Source: Biscogniauxia marginata | Taxonomy: Eukaryota > Ascomycota > Sordariomycetes > Xylariales > Xylariaceae | Direction of reading: 5' to 3' | DNA: 64,000 nucleotides | NCBI GenBank assembly: GCA_022695795.1 | Contig: MU404077.1 | Location: 396,071 to 460,070 of the forward strand | Shown here: one piece after another, positions 1 through 11,219 of the stretch | Position numbering within the stretch: position 1 is the stretch's first letter | Layout of the letters: each line of letters begins with the position of its first letter | The notes under the pieces: generated by a model | Told to the model about the DNA's origin: nothing | Database searches by the model: none | Seen by the model: the letters and a program-made list of their open reading frames with translations, nothing else | Position numbers and translations under genes: made by a program

Positions 1-460
1 GGGAAGAGATTCGGTTGCTTGCCCGGCATGGTGAGTACAGGCGGGATGGGTGGCTGTGAGCTGAGTGGGAGGCGGCAAAATAAAAACAAGAGACAGAGAG
101 AGAGAGGGCAAGCTTGTTTAATATGTGTGAGGTGTTTGCGGATGGCGGGGCAAACGAGCAAAAAACGGTGGTGACGGCGATGTAACTTGATGGTGGGGCT
201 GTTGAAGGGTGATTCTCGTACAGTCAGAGCTTCACCAGGCGAATTGAATGGTTTATTTGCGTCTCTGCGTTGTTGGTGAGGCCGAGAATCGATAAACTGA
301 GGGTTTGGGTGTCTTTATCCCTTAGGTGAGGGCTTGATAAAAGAGGTAGAGGTAGTGGTACAAACAAGGCAAGTGGTGATGAGTTGAAGGACTTGTGTGT
401 GTACTTAGGAGGTAAGTACCTCATTTCGGTATGAGGTCAGGTAGGTATGTACTTATGTAT

Positions 461-505
461 GTACCTACATGCCTTACCTACGTACCTACCTAGGCATGTA
501 GGTAC
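461..505. repeat. Inverted repeat hairpin, 13-bp arms
   Basis: Arm GTACCTACATGCC (461-473) is the exact reverse complement of GGCATGTAGGTAC (493-505), with a 19-nt loop made of further TACCTA/TACGTA motifs. It is one of several TACCTA-type elements in the intergenic DNA of this window. Confidence 0.8.
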
Positions 506-913
506 GTACCTAAAGCTACCTGATGTTCGTCTGAAGCCAGATTGATAAAGAGATACAGCCCAACTAAGACATCAGATAAGGGGTGGAAATTCACAGAAGA
601 AAATTCAGTTTATTAATCACCAATTAGACGCCCGAGCTACACTCTTGGGACCCCTTTTCTCTCTCTAGAACATCAGATTTATAGATGTTGTTGTGTCAAC
701 ATCTCCTGCCACGGCGGGGTGATTGACGTAGGACAGAACCAAATTTGGTCCGCTAATGGTTGGGCGGGGCAAGGAACGGCCTGGGTAGTGGGTCCTACAC
801 ACCGAATATTGGTAGGTACCTCATAGTGGGGGTGCTGCCTGTGCGACATCTTACAGCGGACCAAGTGATTGCGACAGCGATTTCAGGCTCTGCAAAAAAC
901 AGGTACAAGCGGG

Positions 914-945
914 AGGGGCCAGAGGGGCCAGAGGGGCAGAGGGGC
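914..945. repeat. G-rich minisatellite
   Basis: About three and a half copies of a 9-10 bp unit close to AGAGGGGCC lie in tandem, the last copies slightly shortened. No gene overlaps it. Confidence 0.7.
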
Positions 946-1597
946 ACATTACATCAATTTTCTATCAGTTTCTTTTCCAACATAACATAAACTCTCATAA
1001 TGTTGTATAACTATTATGACTTGTGTGGATTAACCTTTTCTTCTTGTATTACATGTACCTTTTAAACCCCAAATCTTCTATATACTGTGGGGGTGGTCTA
1101 TGCACCCAGGGTTTAAATGCAATTTTTCAGTAGCTACACCAGATTCTCTGGACCATCAGAATTACAACCCACGTTCGTTTTCTTTTGGTTTGCTTCATCC
1201 ACTACATTAATACCTATATTCCCCTCTAACTAGATTACATACAACAGCTAAAACCTGGAATAGGAAACAAATAAATGAAGAGTCAAGTCGGTAGCTAAGG
1301 TGGGTGCATAAGTAATTGAAGCTCTCCCGCAATATATCCATGCAAGCACGAAAGAGAAATGCCTATATGTATTAATGTTTATCAGGCTGGAATGTGGCAA
1401 CGTGGGGGTCTTCCAAGCAAGCAAAGTCGATCAGTTCTCCTTTGATATCGGAACTCAAATGACAAGTCAAGTTCATATCGATATATTACCTGCATACCTC
1501 TCAAATACAACATACCTTCTTTCATTGTTGGTTTGATCACCAGTATTATCATCATACTCTAACACGAGGCGAATCGACTCGGTACCATCGATTCGTC

Positions 1598-1613
1598 AAC
1601 TACCTAGGTAGTT
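1598..1613. repeat. Perfect 16-bp palindrome AACTACCTAGGTAGTT
   Basis: The sequence equals its own reverse complement over 16 bases and is centred on CCTAGG. Similar palindromes lie at 16092-16103, 22263-22280 and 32677-32690, all outside coding sequence. Confidence 0.75.
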
Positions 1614-2490
1614 CGGGATTTGAGCCCCTAAAGCCTGCGACGATAATCCTTCAGTCTAGCCCAACGGCAATCGAGTCCAAGCAATCTGAGTCAACGACGG
1701 CCATATCTCAAAAAGAAAAGTCCAACCGGGTAGGTTTTGTGACTTTACTAGTAACCTAACTAGTAAATAGTCGAGATGACGGCAGCGTGTAGTCACGATG
1801 ATGGCACTATTTAGACTTTATAGAAGCGATACTTCAGAGCAATGCCTTTATCTTCTCATGTTACTCGAGTCTACCAGTTTCGTAAGTACCTTTTCCTGCG
1901 ATGTAGAAGCAGTAAACGTGCAACGTGGATCGGCAGGGAACATGGCGATGAAAGCTGCTCGCTACTGCAATGTATCCCGTCGATCCATATCGTCGGGTAT
2001 TGTACTGGTGTTGTACCTTTGTATGTGTCGATTCCATATGTAGGTAGTTAAAAGTGAATTACTATAACACCACTGTACCTAATTAGCCTACACCGCAATT
2101 CTGTACAAGGCAAGTTAAAAAAAAACCATTATGTACACATTGAATAGGTAATAACTATATCTTCCTAGCCAATAATTATGAGAAACCGCAGGTTTGCTTG
2201 CATTGAAGTAATCATTGGTTGTGTTGATACATATAATCGACTTGATGACTCCAATTCCCGCCATACTAGCGGTACCGGCGCCGAGGAACCGATACCGAGT
2301 ACCGAGCCTTCAAAAGAATCACTCGGCAATTATGTCTCTGAGCAGTTTCACATATATTGATTGACGTAACCAACGCACCGTCTTATGTACCTATTTTCAT
2401 CAATAGATCGAAACGATCAAACTACCTACTCAGCAACACAAACTGCTCATAAAACTGTTGAAAATTATTTCATTTGTTGGTAACTTCGCG

Positions 2491-3608
2491 ATGGCACGGC
2501 CGAAGTACCTAACGGGCGACTCTGCCGCAATCAATGAATTCATTGACCGATTCGATGTGCGTCCTTTCCAAACCCAACAAAACATCCGCGTAATTTGAAT
2601 CTCATATCTGCTAGGTTTTTCTTCTCGACTGCGATGGTAAATGTTATTTCAAGCCTATCGTTCACGATTTCAAAGACTGAACCTAGTGCATAGGAGTACT
2701 ATGGTCTGGAGACCACCTCTTTGAGGGTATCGTCGAGACGTTAGAGCTGCTGAGGTCAAGAGGTCCGTATATATAACTTCATGGTCACGAGAAGGGGAAA
2801 GAGGGGGACATTCATATAATAACATCTGATATCCTGGAATCTAGGCAAGAAGGTGGTATTCGTAACGAACAACTCAACCAAGTCGCGGCCCGACTACCAG
2901 AAGAAGCTGACGGCCATGGGCATCCCGAGCAACGTGGAAGAGATCTTCGCCTCGGCCTACTCGGCTGCCATATATATCTCGCGCATCATAAAACTTCCCG
3001 CCCCCAAGAACAAGGTCTTCATCATCGGCGAGAGCGGCATCGAGACAGAGCTGCGTACCGAGGGCGTGCCCTTCGTCGGCGGCACGGATCCTGCCCTGCG
3101 ACGGGATATAACCCCAGAGGACTTCGCCGGGCTAGCCGACGGGTCGCTACTGGACCCCGACGTCGGCATCGTTCTTGCGGGCCTCGACTTCCATATCAAC
3201 TATCTCAAGCTATCCATGGGGTTCCAGTACCTTCAGCGGGGTGCTAAGTTCCTCGCCACGAACCTCGACAGCACGCTACCCATGAGCCACGCCTTTTTCC
3301 CGGGTGCAGGCTCTATCTCAATCCCATTGATAAACATGTCGGGACAGAGCCCCACGGCACTGGGTAAGCCTAGCCAAGCCATGATGGACGCCATCGAGGG
3401 GAAGTTCCAGCTGGATCGGGCACGGACTTGCATGGTTGGTGATCGCCTGAACACCGATATCCAGTTTGGCATCGAGGGGAAGCTAGGAGGGACACTGGCC
3501 GTGCTGACGGGAGTGAGTAAGAAAGAGCAGTGGGAGGCAGAAGGCGCTGAAGTCGTTCCCTCGTATTACGTCGATAAGCTAAGCGACCTCAGAGCTGCAG
3601 CTTCATGA
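2491..3608 (+). CDS. PHO13: PHO13-type HAD phosphatase (4-nitrophenylphosphatase / 2-phosphoglycolate phosphatase)
   Basis: Four exons (2491-2556, 2615-2636, 2694-2762, 2845-3608) join in phase to give 306 residues, about the usual family length. Motif I DCDG lies at residues 27-30, with Asp27 the expected nucleophile and Asp29 the acid/base. Motif II VTNNSTKSR starts near residue 59, a lysine in GKPS near residue 227, and motif IV GDRLNTD near 251-257, so the HAD IIA catalytic set is complete. Family members are soluble Mg-dependent phosphatases that remove toxic side products such as 2-phosphoglycolate. The 22-nt second exon carries the nucleophile motif, which is why a single-frame reading misses the start. 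The ATG at 2491 is the first in frame and leaves a short N-terminus before motif I. Substrate is inferred from the family. Confidence 0.9.
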
Positions 3609-4319
3609 TCACTTGATTCATGTTTTTCACTGAGGACTTTAAAGGTCGGGTTCCAAGAGAGCATCGGTGTGAAGCGTACAGGACGAGCTGAATTCATGGA
3701 CTTCTTTACCGCATTCGAACTGCATGGCTTGCTATATAGATAGACCACCGATATAAACGATTAGAGTCACAGGACGACAACAACTTAGAGACAAGATACA
3801 TAGGGGTTTATCATAGATTTGCATTCCCTTAATCCCCTGGGCATACAGTTTATTTCCTACGCCTTGTCCAATTTTTCAACGCGATAGTCTCAAAACCGGA
3901 GCCCCGACCCCGAACCTGACCCCAAACTTGGCAAAACCTCGGAAGGCATACCGTACCGAATTCCCCGAAACCGCACAACCTGCCCAATAAGATCTTCAGG
4001 GGCACAGGGTCCTGCATCCCCGCGTAGTATCACTGGCTTAGACATGCTGCGAGAGGTTCGCTGATGAGTTGGCAGCTGTGATCCCCAGACCCCGTTCTAG
4101 ATATAAGGGGGGAGGAAGCCACCACAAGTTACCTGTCCCATCGAGCATCGGGGTACACCCATTTATACAGTTCGAGTCCATTCCCGAGCTCGACCGTCCG
4201 CCCTCTGCTCTCTATCCCATAGTTCTCCATACTGACACCAATATTTACCCTCCTTCCGACCGGATATCTTCGCCTTAATAACCTACAGACAGACAGACAG
4301 ACAGACAGACAAGAAACCA
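3609..4319. other. Intergenic, PHO13 to PhyH gene
   Basis: Apparently non-coding. It should hold the 3' end of the phosphatase transcript and the promoter and leader of the dioxygenase gene. A tetranucleotide ACAG repeat lies at its right edge. Confidence 0.6.
4285..4310. repeat. (ACAG)n microsatellite in 5' leader
   Basis: About 6.5 tandem ACAG units end ten bases before the ATG at 4320, so they are almost certainly transcribed in the 5' leader of the dioxygenase gene. Confidence 0.85.
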
Positions 4320-5375
4320 ATGGCCTCGCCCCCCGCGCCCCTCACCGAGGACGAGAAGGCCTTCTTCCTCGCGAACGGCTACCTCAAGCTGACGAACTGC
4401 TTCACGCGCGCGCAGGCCGCCTCCGTGACCGAGGGCATGTGGACGCGCCTGGGCATGTCGCCGACGGACAAGCGGACCTGGACGCGCGCGCGCACGCACA
4501 TGCCGTCGCACCGGGCCTTCGACGGCGCCGCCTTCGCGCCCAAGGCGTGGGCCGCCATCTGCGAGCTCTGCGGCGGCGAGGACCGCGTCGACCCAGCCTC
4601 GCGGCTCTGGCGCGACTCGCTGATCGTAAACCTGGGCGCGCCACCATCATCACCACCATCACCGCCGACGGAGGAAGAGGGGAAGGAAGACGCGGCCGCG
4701 CAAAGGCAGAAGGAGCGCCGGGACCCCAGAGACCTCGACGGCTGGCACGTCGACGGCGACTTCTTCGTGCACTACCTCGACAGCCCCGAGCAGGCGCTGC
4801 TCGTGATCCCGCTGTTCAGCGATGTCGAGCCCGACGGCGGCGGCGCCACGATGCTGTGCCCGGGGGCGATCCCGCGCGTGGCGCGCTGGCTGCGCGACAA
4901 CCCCGCCGGCGTGTCGCCGCGCATGGTGCCGCGGTCGCGGGGCGCTGACTTCGCGTGGGGCGAGCGCGACGCCGCCGCCGCCGCCGCCGACGGCAGCTGG
5001 TACCGGGACGCGGTGGGCGGCTGCGCGGACGACGAGTTCGTGGAGGCGTGCGGGCGCGCCGGCGACGTGTTCCTCCTGCACCCGCTGATGGTGCACTCGG
5101 CGACGGCGAACCCGCGGCGCCTCGTCCGCGTCATCACGAACCCGCCGGTGAGCCTGAGGGAGCCGCACCGCTTCGACCGCGACGACGACGGGGACTACAG
5201 CCTCGTGGAGCGGAAGACGATGCTGGCGGCGGGCGGGCGGGAGGGCCTGAGGGGGTGGCGGATCACGGCGCCGCGGGAGCGGCTGGTGCCGCAGAGGGTG
5301 AGGATCCAGGAGGAGATGAAGAGGGCGGAGGTGCGGAGGTTGGAGGAGCAGAGGAAGGTCGGCGCGGCTGCTTGA
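4320..5375 (+). CDS. Phytanoyl-CoA dioxygenase (PhyH) family Fe(II)/2-oxoglutarate oxygenase
   Basis: Single exon of 351 residues. The 2-His-1-carboxylate iron triad is visible: HVD at residues 143-145 (His143, Asp145) and a distal His259 in LHPLMVHS, followed by Arg267/268 as the likely 2-oxoglutarate anchor. FSDVEPDGGGATMLCPGAI matches the core strands of PhyH proteins. Family members hydroxylate small molecules or acyl-CoAs; the substrate here cannot be read from sequence. Residues about 107-135 form a Pro/Ser/Glu-rich insertion and 219-223 an alanine run, both low complexity. No signal peptide or peroxisomal PTS1 is evident (C-terminus GAAA). Very high GC3 produces long false frames on both strands. 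The ATG at 4320 follows an ACAG repeat and is the first in frame. Confidence 0.85.
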   Translation: MASPPAPLTEDEKAFFLANGYLKLTNCFTRAQAASVTEGMWTRLGMSPTDKRTWTRARTHMPSHRAFDGAAFAPKAWAAICELCGGEDRVDPASRLWRDSLIVNLGAPPSSPPSPPTEEEGKEDAAAQRQKERRDPRDLDGWHVDGDFFVHYLDSPEQALLVIPLFSDVEPDGGGATMLCPGAIPRVARWLRDNPAGVSPRMVPRSRGADFAWGERDAAAAAADGSWYRDAVGGCADDEFVEACGRAGDVFLLHPLMVHSATANPRRLVRVITNPPVSLREPHRFDRDDDGDYSLVERKTMLAAGGREGLRGWRITAPRERLVPQRVRIQEEMKRAEVRRLEEQRKVGAAA

Positions 5376-7198
5376 GCTTAAGGTGTTGTCTGAAGTCTCG
5401 GAGCCGGAGTCGGATGTATTTGAGTATGAAGACTGCCCTTTTTGAGGTGAAAACGGTGGTGTTGGTGATCATGTTAGATCGTTGATATGTAATAGGGCAA
5501 GGGAGGTAAAGGGGAAAGCGGCCAAAGGCGTCGGAAGAGGAGAAACGGAAGGGCGAGGAGGATGAGTATAGGGCGGATAGTATAAGAGAAAAGCAAAAGA
5601 AAATTAAAAATTTGAATAAACTTATAAACTTGTTGAATAGGTGATTTACTAGAAATGGAATGGGTAAAAAGGGGAGGGGGAGGGAAAAGATGTCAAAGGG
5701 TGACGTGGTATATTCCGGAACCCTCTACGTTACTCTAATTTTGCTACCCATCTAGCATGTTTCTTCTGAATAGTTACTTGATATCCTGATTTTACTCTTA
5801 CTCACTGCTAGTTAGCAATGAAAAAGAATATCGACTACCTACTAAAGGCAAGCACCTCGGGGAAGCAGTGTTAGGTATGATTTTGCTTTTGAGGCAGCTT
5901 GCTATTGATATGCAACTATATAAAATCACCATGGCCTCCTCTATCGGCTTCGTGTTACGCGTTCAGGCTCCTTTACTTTGTAACTAAGTAGACTAGTAGC
6001 AAAACTTCTCATTAGGAGTTCTGAAGTTCTTGCTTCCGCCTAGCTAATGGGTGACTTAGGCTTCGACTCCTTCTAGCACCGAGCTTGCCTACTAGGTATG
6101 TACCTGGTACATAGCTACGCAGCTCGTAAGGTTCCGGTCGATGTTTCCGGAGAGGAACAACGTCTTCTTATAGATGATCACTAGTATTCGACGGCAACAC
6201 GTTCTTAACCTGTGGAATACTGTCCCGGTCGAATTGATTCTCTTGTCCTCGGTTAACGCCCACCCTTAAAATCACTTTATAAATGTTTTGTCATAACATT
6301 CCAAGTCAAGATGAAGTTCTTCGTAGTTTCATGCATATGACCTAACTAGGTATTCGATTCATTCAAACTCAACAGTAACTGACAAATGATATTGCTAATC
6401 CATATGTGTTTCGTTCGGTTTCTTATGTAGCTTCTTCATAGATATGAAAAATAGTCGTTAATTAATCAATTTATATTTCATGCTAATCCAGTTGCTTAAA
6501 ATGCGGTCTATGCTCTTCAGCTTATGCTTCTGGGACGTCGTTGTCTACGTCATAACGCGCTGCACGGTACCTACCTACTCAATCGTAAGACCGGGGGGGA
6601 TAAGAGTGTCAACTTATAAGAATCGCCATCACCAGCACGACAAAGATACAAGTATAACACCTGTATATCTCATTTAATTTACATGTGTTTTTATATGTAT
6701 TTAAATAACTGTAGCGTGCCACTTAACAATAAACATTGAAAAGTGAAAAGCAAACTGAGCGAGTATACAAAGAGCACGAGCTTCGGAAATGTAAGGAGTT
6801 GTCTCCTCACCTACAGCGCCACGTCACAGTGCAGTGACACACTACCTAGATACAGGGGGGAGGCAGGCTTTCACCGCGATGGAGACGCGCCTTGGGAATA
6901 ATTTGCTCCCCGCAAAATGGGGGCCTTACATCTTTTTTAAGCCAGTTGGGTTTGACCGGGCCAACCCACCACCAACTACAACCCCAAAAAATAATACCTA
7001 CTACCTCTCATACGTTATAACTACACGATAGGATATTCTCGCGACTAAAAAGAAGAACAATAATCCTCTTCTTTTTTCTCGATACTAATCCCCAACGTCG
7101 TGAAACCGGGAAGAAAAGAAGCAAGGAAGAAATAAACCAAGCCCCGGGAACAGAAAAGTCCCCGCCGCGCTCTCCCTTCCCCCCTCCCCTTTTCCAGG
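5376..7198. other. Intergenic, 1.8 kb
   Basis: AT-richer than the flanking genes and without a recognisable gene. Several TACCTA/TAGGTA motifs occur around 6090-6110. The last part, rich in C and CT just before 7199, is the likely promoter and leader of the DHFR gene. Confidence 0.55.
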
Positions 7199-7603
7199 AT
7201 GGACTTGACGATGTCTCGAGAGTCGTCCTCCTCGGTTTCCAGCCAGATGCTACCGCTCGAGCTCACGCTCGTGGTCGCAGCGACCCGCAACATGGGCATC
7301 GGGCGCGGGGGCAAGCTGCCGTGGACGGGGCTGAGGAAGGAGATGGCGTATTTCGCCCGCGTGACGAAGCGTCTACCGCCGCCTCCCGAGCCCGACGTAT
7401 CTCCCGTAAGTTATACATCACATGCATTACTGTCTACAAGCACCTCTTGTCATTTCATAACATGATATTTATATTTTGTTTTTTTACTCTATTTAGGAAG
7501 GGAGGGGGGAGTTATGTGTACTCATTTTCATATATCATCTTCATCTCAAATCATGGATTTTGTCCCGGTCCTTACCGAAGGGGTTGAGAGAAGGGGGAAG
7601 AAT

Positions 7604-7660
<57 letters not shown>

Positions 7661-8182
7661 AAACAACGTATACTCATAATCTACCCGCAGGACCCCCTAC
7701 GCATGAACGTGGTGATCATGGGCCGCAAGACGTGGGACAGCATACCGGTGCAGTTCCGGCCGCTCAAGGGGCGCCTCAACATCGTCATCAGCCGGTCGCA
7801 CACGAAGGCGCCGCCGCCGCGCGAGGAGGTCATGCCCGAGCTCGACCCCGTGCGCGTGCGGTCCATGGACCAGGCAATCACGTACCTGACGACGACGGGA
7901 GCGGCGGCGGCCGGCGCCCCCCAAACGGGCAAGGTCTTCGTCATTGGCGGTGCCCAGATCTACCGCGCCGCCCTCCGGCACCGCGAGGCCAGCCGCATCC
8001 TGCTCACCCGCGTCATGACCGACTTCCAGTGCGACACCTATTTCCCGCTGGAGCTGTCCGGCCGCTGGGTCAAGAGACCCAAGGAGGAGCTGGACAAGTG
8101 GGTGGGCGAGACGGTGCCGGAGGGGCTGCAGGTGGAAAACGGGGTAGAGTACGAGTTTCAGATGTGGGAGAGGGCTGATTGA
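7199..8182 (+). CDS. DFR1: Dihydrofolate reductase
   Basis: Two exons (7199-7405 and 7691-8182) join in phase 0 to give 232 residues, usual for fungal DHFR. Exon 1 carries the N-terminal strand and the GIGRGGKLPW substrate/NADPH loop; exon 2 carries MGRKTWDSIP, the NADPH-binding RPLKGRLNIVISR segment, FVIGGAQIY and the C-terminal strands ending in EFQMWER. The enzyme reduces dihydrofolate to tetrahydrofolate with NADPH for thymidylate, purine and methionine synthesis and is cytosolic. The 285-nt intron is long for this genome and contains a (GA)26 run. A second in-frame ATG at 7211 could also serve as start. The downstream CBP3 gene is convergent, with 241 nt between the stop codons. Confidence 0.93.
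7607..7658. repeat. (AG)26 microsatellite inside the DHFR intron
   Basis: An uninterrupted dinucleotide run of about 52 bases lies roughly 30 bases before the 3' splice site, purine-rich on the sense strand where fungal introns usually have their branch point and pyrimidines. Confidence 0.9.
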
Positions 8183-8423
8183 GATTTCCTATTTTTTTTC
8201 TTGTTCTACATTGCATCTTCTTCTTTCTTTTGCATCATCTTACGCACCATCATGTCGTCTTGTACAAGTAAAAATGCATGTTGAGATATCCTTGTCGGAT
8301 TTCTCAACCTCCCATGTCTGATGAGGACGCGTCATGACCGAACCTGAATGTTACGTAACGAATGCCCCGGCCCATATACTTACTCCCAACGATACCTACA
8401 TGCAATAATGATACATCCCAGAC

Positions 8424-9463
8424 CTACCCAGTGACCTTGTCAGCCGACAGGGTCTGTCGAGCTAACTGACCCTCGAGCTCCCTTGCGGGGGCATCAACGA
8501 GGGTGAATTCGTTCTTGGCCGGCCACTTGAGCGCCGTCTCGGCGCGGAAGAACAGCGCCTCGTCAGGCATCTGATCCAACATCTTGAGGCAGAGCCTCAT
8601 CCAGCTGACGATGGCCGCAAGCATGCGCACGTCGGCGTCCTCGCGCGCCTTGAAGATGTTTCGCCATACGGCCGAGGCCAGCACCGTGTCGCCCTTGACC
8701 ACGCCCTCGTCGTACGCCACCACGACGCCCCGCCACTGTATAAACAGGTCCTTCAGGTACCGTTGCCGCAGCGCGCGCGAGTTGATGCCGTGGCTGAGGT
8801 CCATGCGCTCCTCGGCGTCGAAGAAGAAGTGGTCCACGAGCTGCGACTGCCACGACCGCGCCGCTTCGCGGTCGAGGTTCCGGAGCCGCGCCGAGACCAG
8901 GTACATGTGCAGCATCGTCACCTGCGACCAGGTGCTGAACGTCGGGGGGAGATTAAATTCTGAAAGGCCAGGCAAGAGAAACCCATAAGTCAGCCAGGGA
9001 CAAAGAAGAGACTTTCACATGGTGTACATCTTGGGGAGTATCGGTAACAAGAGGGCGTACCTGTGTGCCACATGGTCTTCCCTTCACCTATGTCCTCACC
9101 ATCCGCCGTCTTGGGTATCGTCCCGGCCCTCATGTCTGCATGAGATATCGTGTAGAGGGCACTACGGGCGCAGGCCTTATATATGTCTTCGGTGGCCTTC
9201 ACGACTCGGTACGGTTCGACGGACCTCGCGAAAGCCTTTCCTATGCCGGCGCCGATCTTCTGCATGAAATTCGGTGCCAATTGACCGGGCGTGCTCCTAA
9301 ACTCCCTTCTCTGTTCGACCGCGGTCTGGGGAGAGGCGAGCTGGCGGCGAGACGCAACGAGTGCGGGAGTGGCAGCAGCAGCAGCAGCATTCTGTATTCC
9401 TGCTACGGCGCTCGCTTGTCGTGCTAGCTGGGTGAGCTGTCTTCTGCAGCTTTGACAAGCCAT
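8424..9463 (-). CDS. CBP3: Cbp3-type ubiquinol-cytochrome c chaperone, mitochondrial
   Basis: Exons 9463-9061 and 8959-8424 join in phase 1 across a 101-nt intron, giving 312 residues. The N-terminus is basic and poor in acidic residues, as in a mitochondrial targeting sequence. The ubiquinol-cytochrome c chaperone domain starts near residue 135 with FNLPPTFSTWSQVTMLH and includes FFFDAEERMDLSHGI and RQRYLKDLFIQWRG, diagnostic of Cbp3/UQCC1. In yeast, Cbp3 with Cbp6 binds the mitoribosome exit and newly made cytochrome b for complex III assembly. The next gene upstream on this strand is a mitochondrial-type fatty acid synthase component. Confidence 0.88.
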
Positions 9464-9798
9464 TGCTACCGGTATATGAGCATAAGGATACAGGTCGAAC
9501 TGAGTGCCAGCATTGGCTTTTTCCTAGGGGGGGATTTGGATCGAGTGTTCACGTCATCGACGCCCGCATCGAGAATTGAGTAAAGAGGAAGAAAAAAATG
9601 CGAAGCTTGAGCGGGTCACTGCACTGACCATTGACAAGGGTATGCTAATCGATAAGCATATCTTATCTAGCCCCTGAAGGAATATAAAGAAATTACGGTG
9701 GAAAGAACCACACGAGGCACCAAAGCATCAAGCCATTTTTGTAGTCAGGAGGGTTCTTCTAAAAACATTATACATACATAGTTCTATTGATAGTTCTC
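9464..9798. other. Short intergenic spacer between CBP3 and the ketoacyl synthase gene
   Basis: Both neighbours are on the minus strand, so this 335-nt spacer holds the CBP3 promoter and the 3' end of the upstream gene. No further feature was recognised. Confidence 0.5.
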
Positions 9799-11219
9799 TC
9801 ACCGGTACTTAGAGAATACCAAAGTTGCATTGGTACCTCCAAAGCCAAAGCTATTTGATAAGGCTACATTGACCTCCTTTTCCCGAGCTTTCAGGGGTAC
9901 CAGGTCGAACTTGGGCTCGACATCTGCATCGTGTAGGTTCAATGTTGGCGGAACTATGTCCTGTTTTCGCATTAGTCATGAATAAGATGCTCAATACTAC
10001 CTGAGTTCATATTACTAGGCTTACCTTAGCAATTGCTTGGATAGTAAAAACAGCCTCAACTGCACCAGCAGCCCCGAGAAGGTGGCCTATAGAACCCTTA
10101 GTGCCGCTAACCGTGACATGACGTTCTTTGAGATGGCCTTCCTCGCCTAGCATGAGAGACCGAATCGCCAATGCTTCTGCTGCATCACCGATTGCCGTTC
10201 CAGTCGCGTGTGCGTTGACGTAGTCAATCTGGCGAGGTTTGATTTTAGCATGTCGTAAAGCTCGCTTCATGGCCAGGAATGCACCGGACCCGTCCTCGCG
10301 GGGGGCCGTCATATGATATGCATCGCCGCTGCTACCGTATCCTTTAAGCTCGGCGTAGATGTGGGCACCCCTAGATCTTGCGTGCTCTAGCTCCTCTAGG
10401 ACAACGACGGCGGCTCCCTCAGAAACCACGAAACCGTCGCGCCGGCGGTCGAACGGACGGCAACTCACCGGAGGGTCCTCATTGAAAGCAGTTGATAGAG
10501 ACCGTGACCGGCCGAATGCCGCAAAGGTGAGAGGATGTATGCAAGACTCTGCACCCCCGGCAACCATGACATCGGCGTCTCCAAAGGCAATGAATCGCGA
10601 GGCATCGCCGATCGAATGTGCTCCAGTAGTACAGGCTGTGGTCGCAGTGTGGTTTGGACCTTGGAAGCCGTATCTCATAGCAATGTGTCCCGCTGCCATG
10701 TTGATGAGAATCTTGGGCACAAAGAGGGGCGAGACCTTCTTGTAGCCCTATCGATAATATTTTAATAAATGACATTAGTACAGTGCTCCCTTGATTACAA
10801 CAAGTCAAACTCACATATTTCTCATAAGTCACGCTAGTACTATAAATTTCGTCTAGATTCCCGATACCACTCCCGAGGCAAACACCAGTTTCTTCCAACT
10901 CTGCTCGCTTTTGGGGCTTCCAAGCGGCATCTTCGAGGGCCATCTCGGCGGCGGCGACGGCGTATTGGGAGAATGTGGACATGCGGCGTTGATCTGTGGC
11001 AGATAGCCAGTCATCTGGCCGCCACTGGCCCTTACCAGTACCCGACCTGGGAACAATACCAGCCACAGTACTCGTAAGCCCCCGCCAACGTTCCTGTGGT
11101 TCGAAGTCGGCAACACTCACGATGCCAGAGTGTCCGGCGACGAGTCTGCTCCATGATTGCCGGGCACCTACACCAAGAGGCGTGATTGCGCCTAGCCCGG
11201 TAACGACAACTCGGCGCAT
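9799..11219 (-). CDS. CEM1: Beta-ketoacyl-[ACP] synthase, mitochondrial type II (Cem1-like)
   Basis: Exons 11219-10815, 10747-10025 and 9960-9799 join in phase 0 across introns of 67 and 64 nt, giving 429 residues. The thiolase-fold active site is complete: Cys174 in TTACTTG, His315 in NAHATGT and His357 in [12 protein letters not shown]. Single-domain KAS II proteins in fungi elongate acyl-ACP in mitochondrial fatty acid synthesis, which supplies the octanoyl precursor of lipoate. The protein begins directly at the fold ([16 protein letters not shown]) and an in-frame stop lies shortly upstream, so no classical presequence is encoded unless an unseen 5' exon exists. The large OPT transporter gene diverges upstream. 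Confidence 0.9.

Larger units (their letters stand above)
1..2490. other. Intergenic, 2.5 kb, no supported gene
   Basis: Only short frames without family resemblance are seen. The tract holds a 13-bp inverted repeat hairpin (461-505), a G-rich minisatellite built on about AGAGGGGCC (914-945) and a 16-bp palindrome (1598-1613). The last few hundred bases must contain the promoter of the phosphatase gene that starts at 2491. Confidence 0.6.

Noticed and set aside
4402..5485. Several long frames on both strands overlapping the PhyH gene (up to 176 codons)
   Set aside because: They are Arg/Ala-rich shadows of a very GC-rich coding exon; none has a domain, while the 351-residue frame keeps the full iron-binding triad.
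8346..8360. TTACGTAA bZIP-like site
   Set aside because: It lies between two convergent stop codons, not in a promoter.
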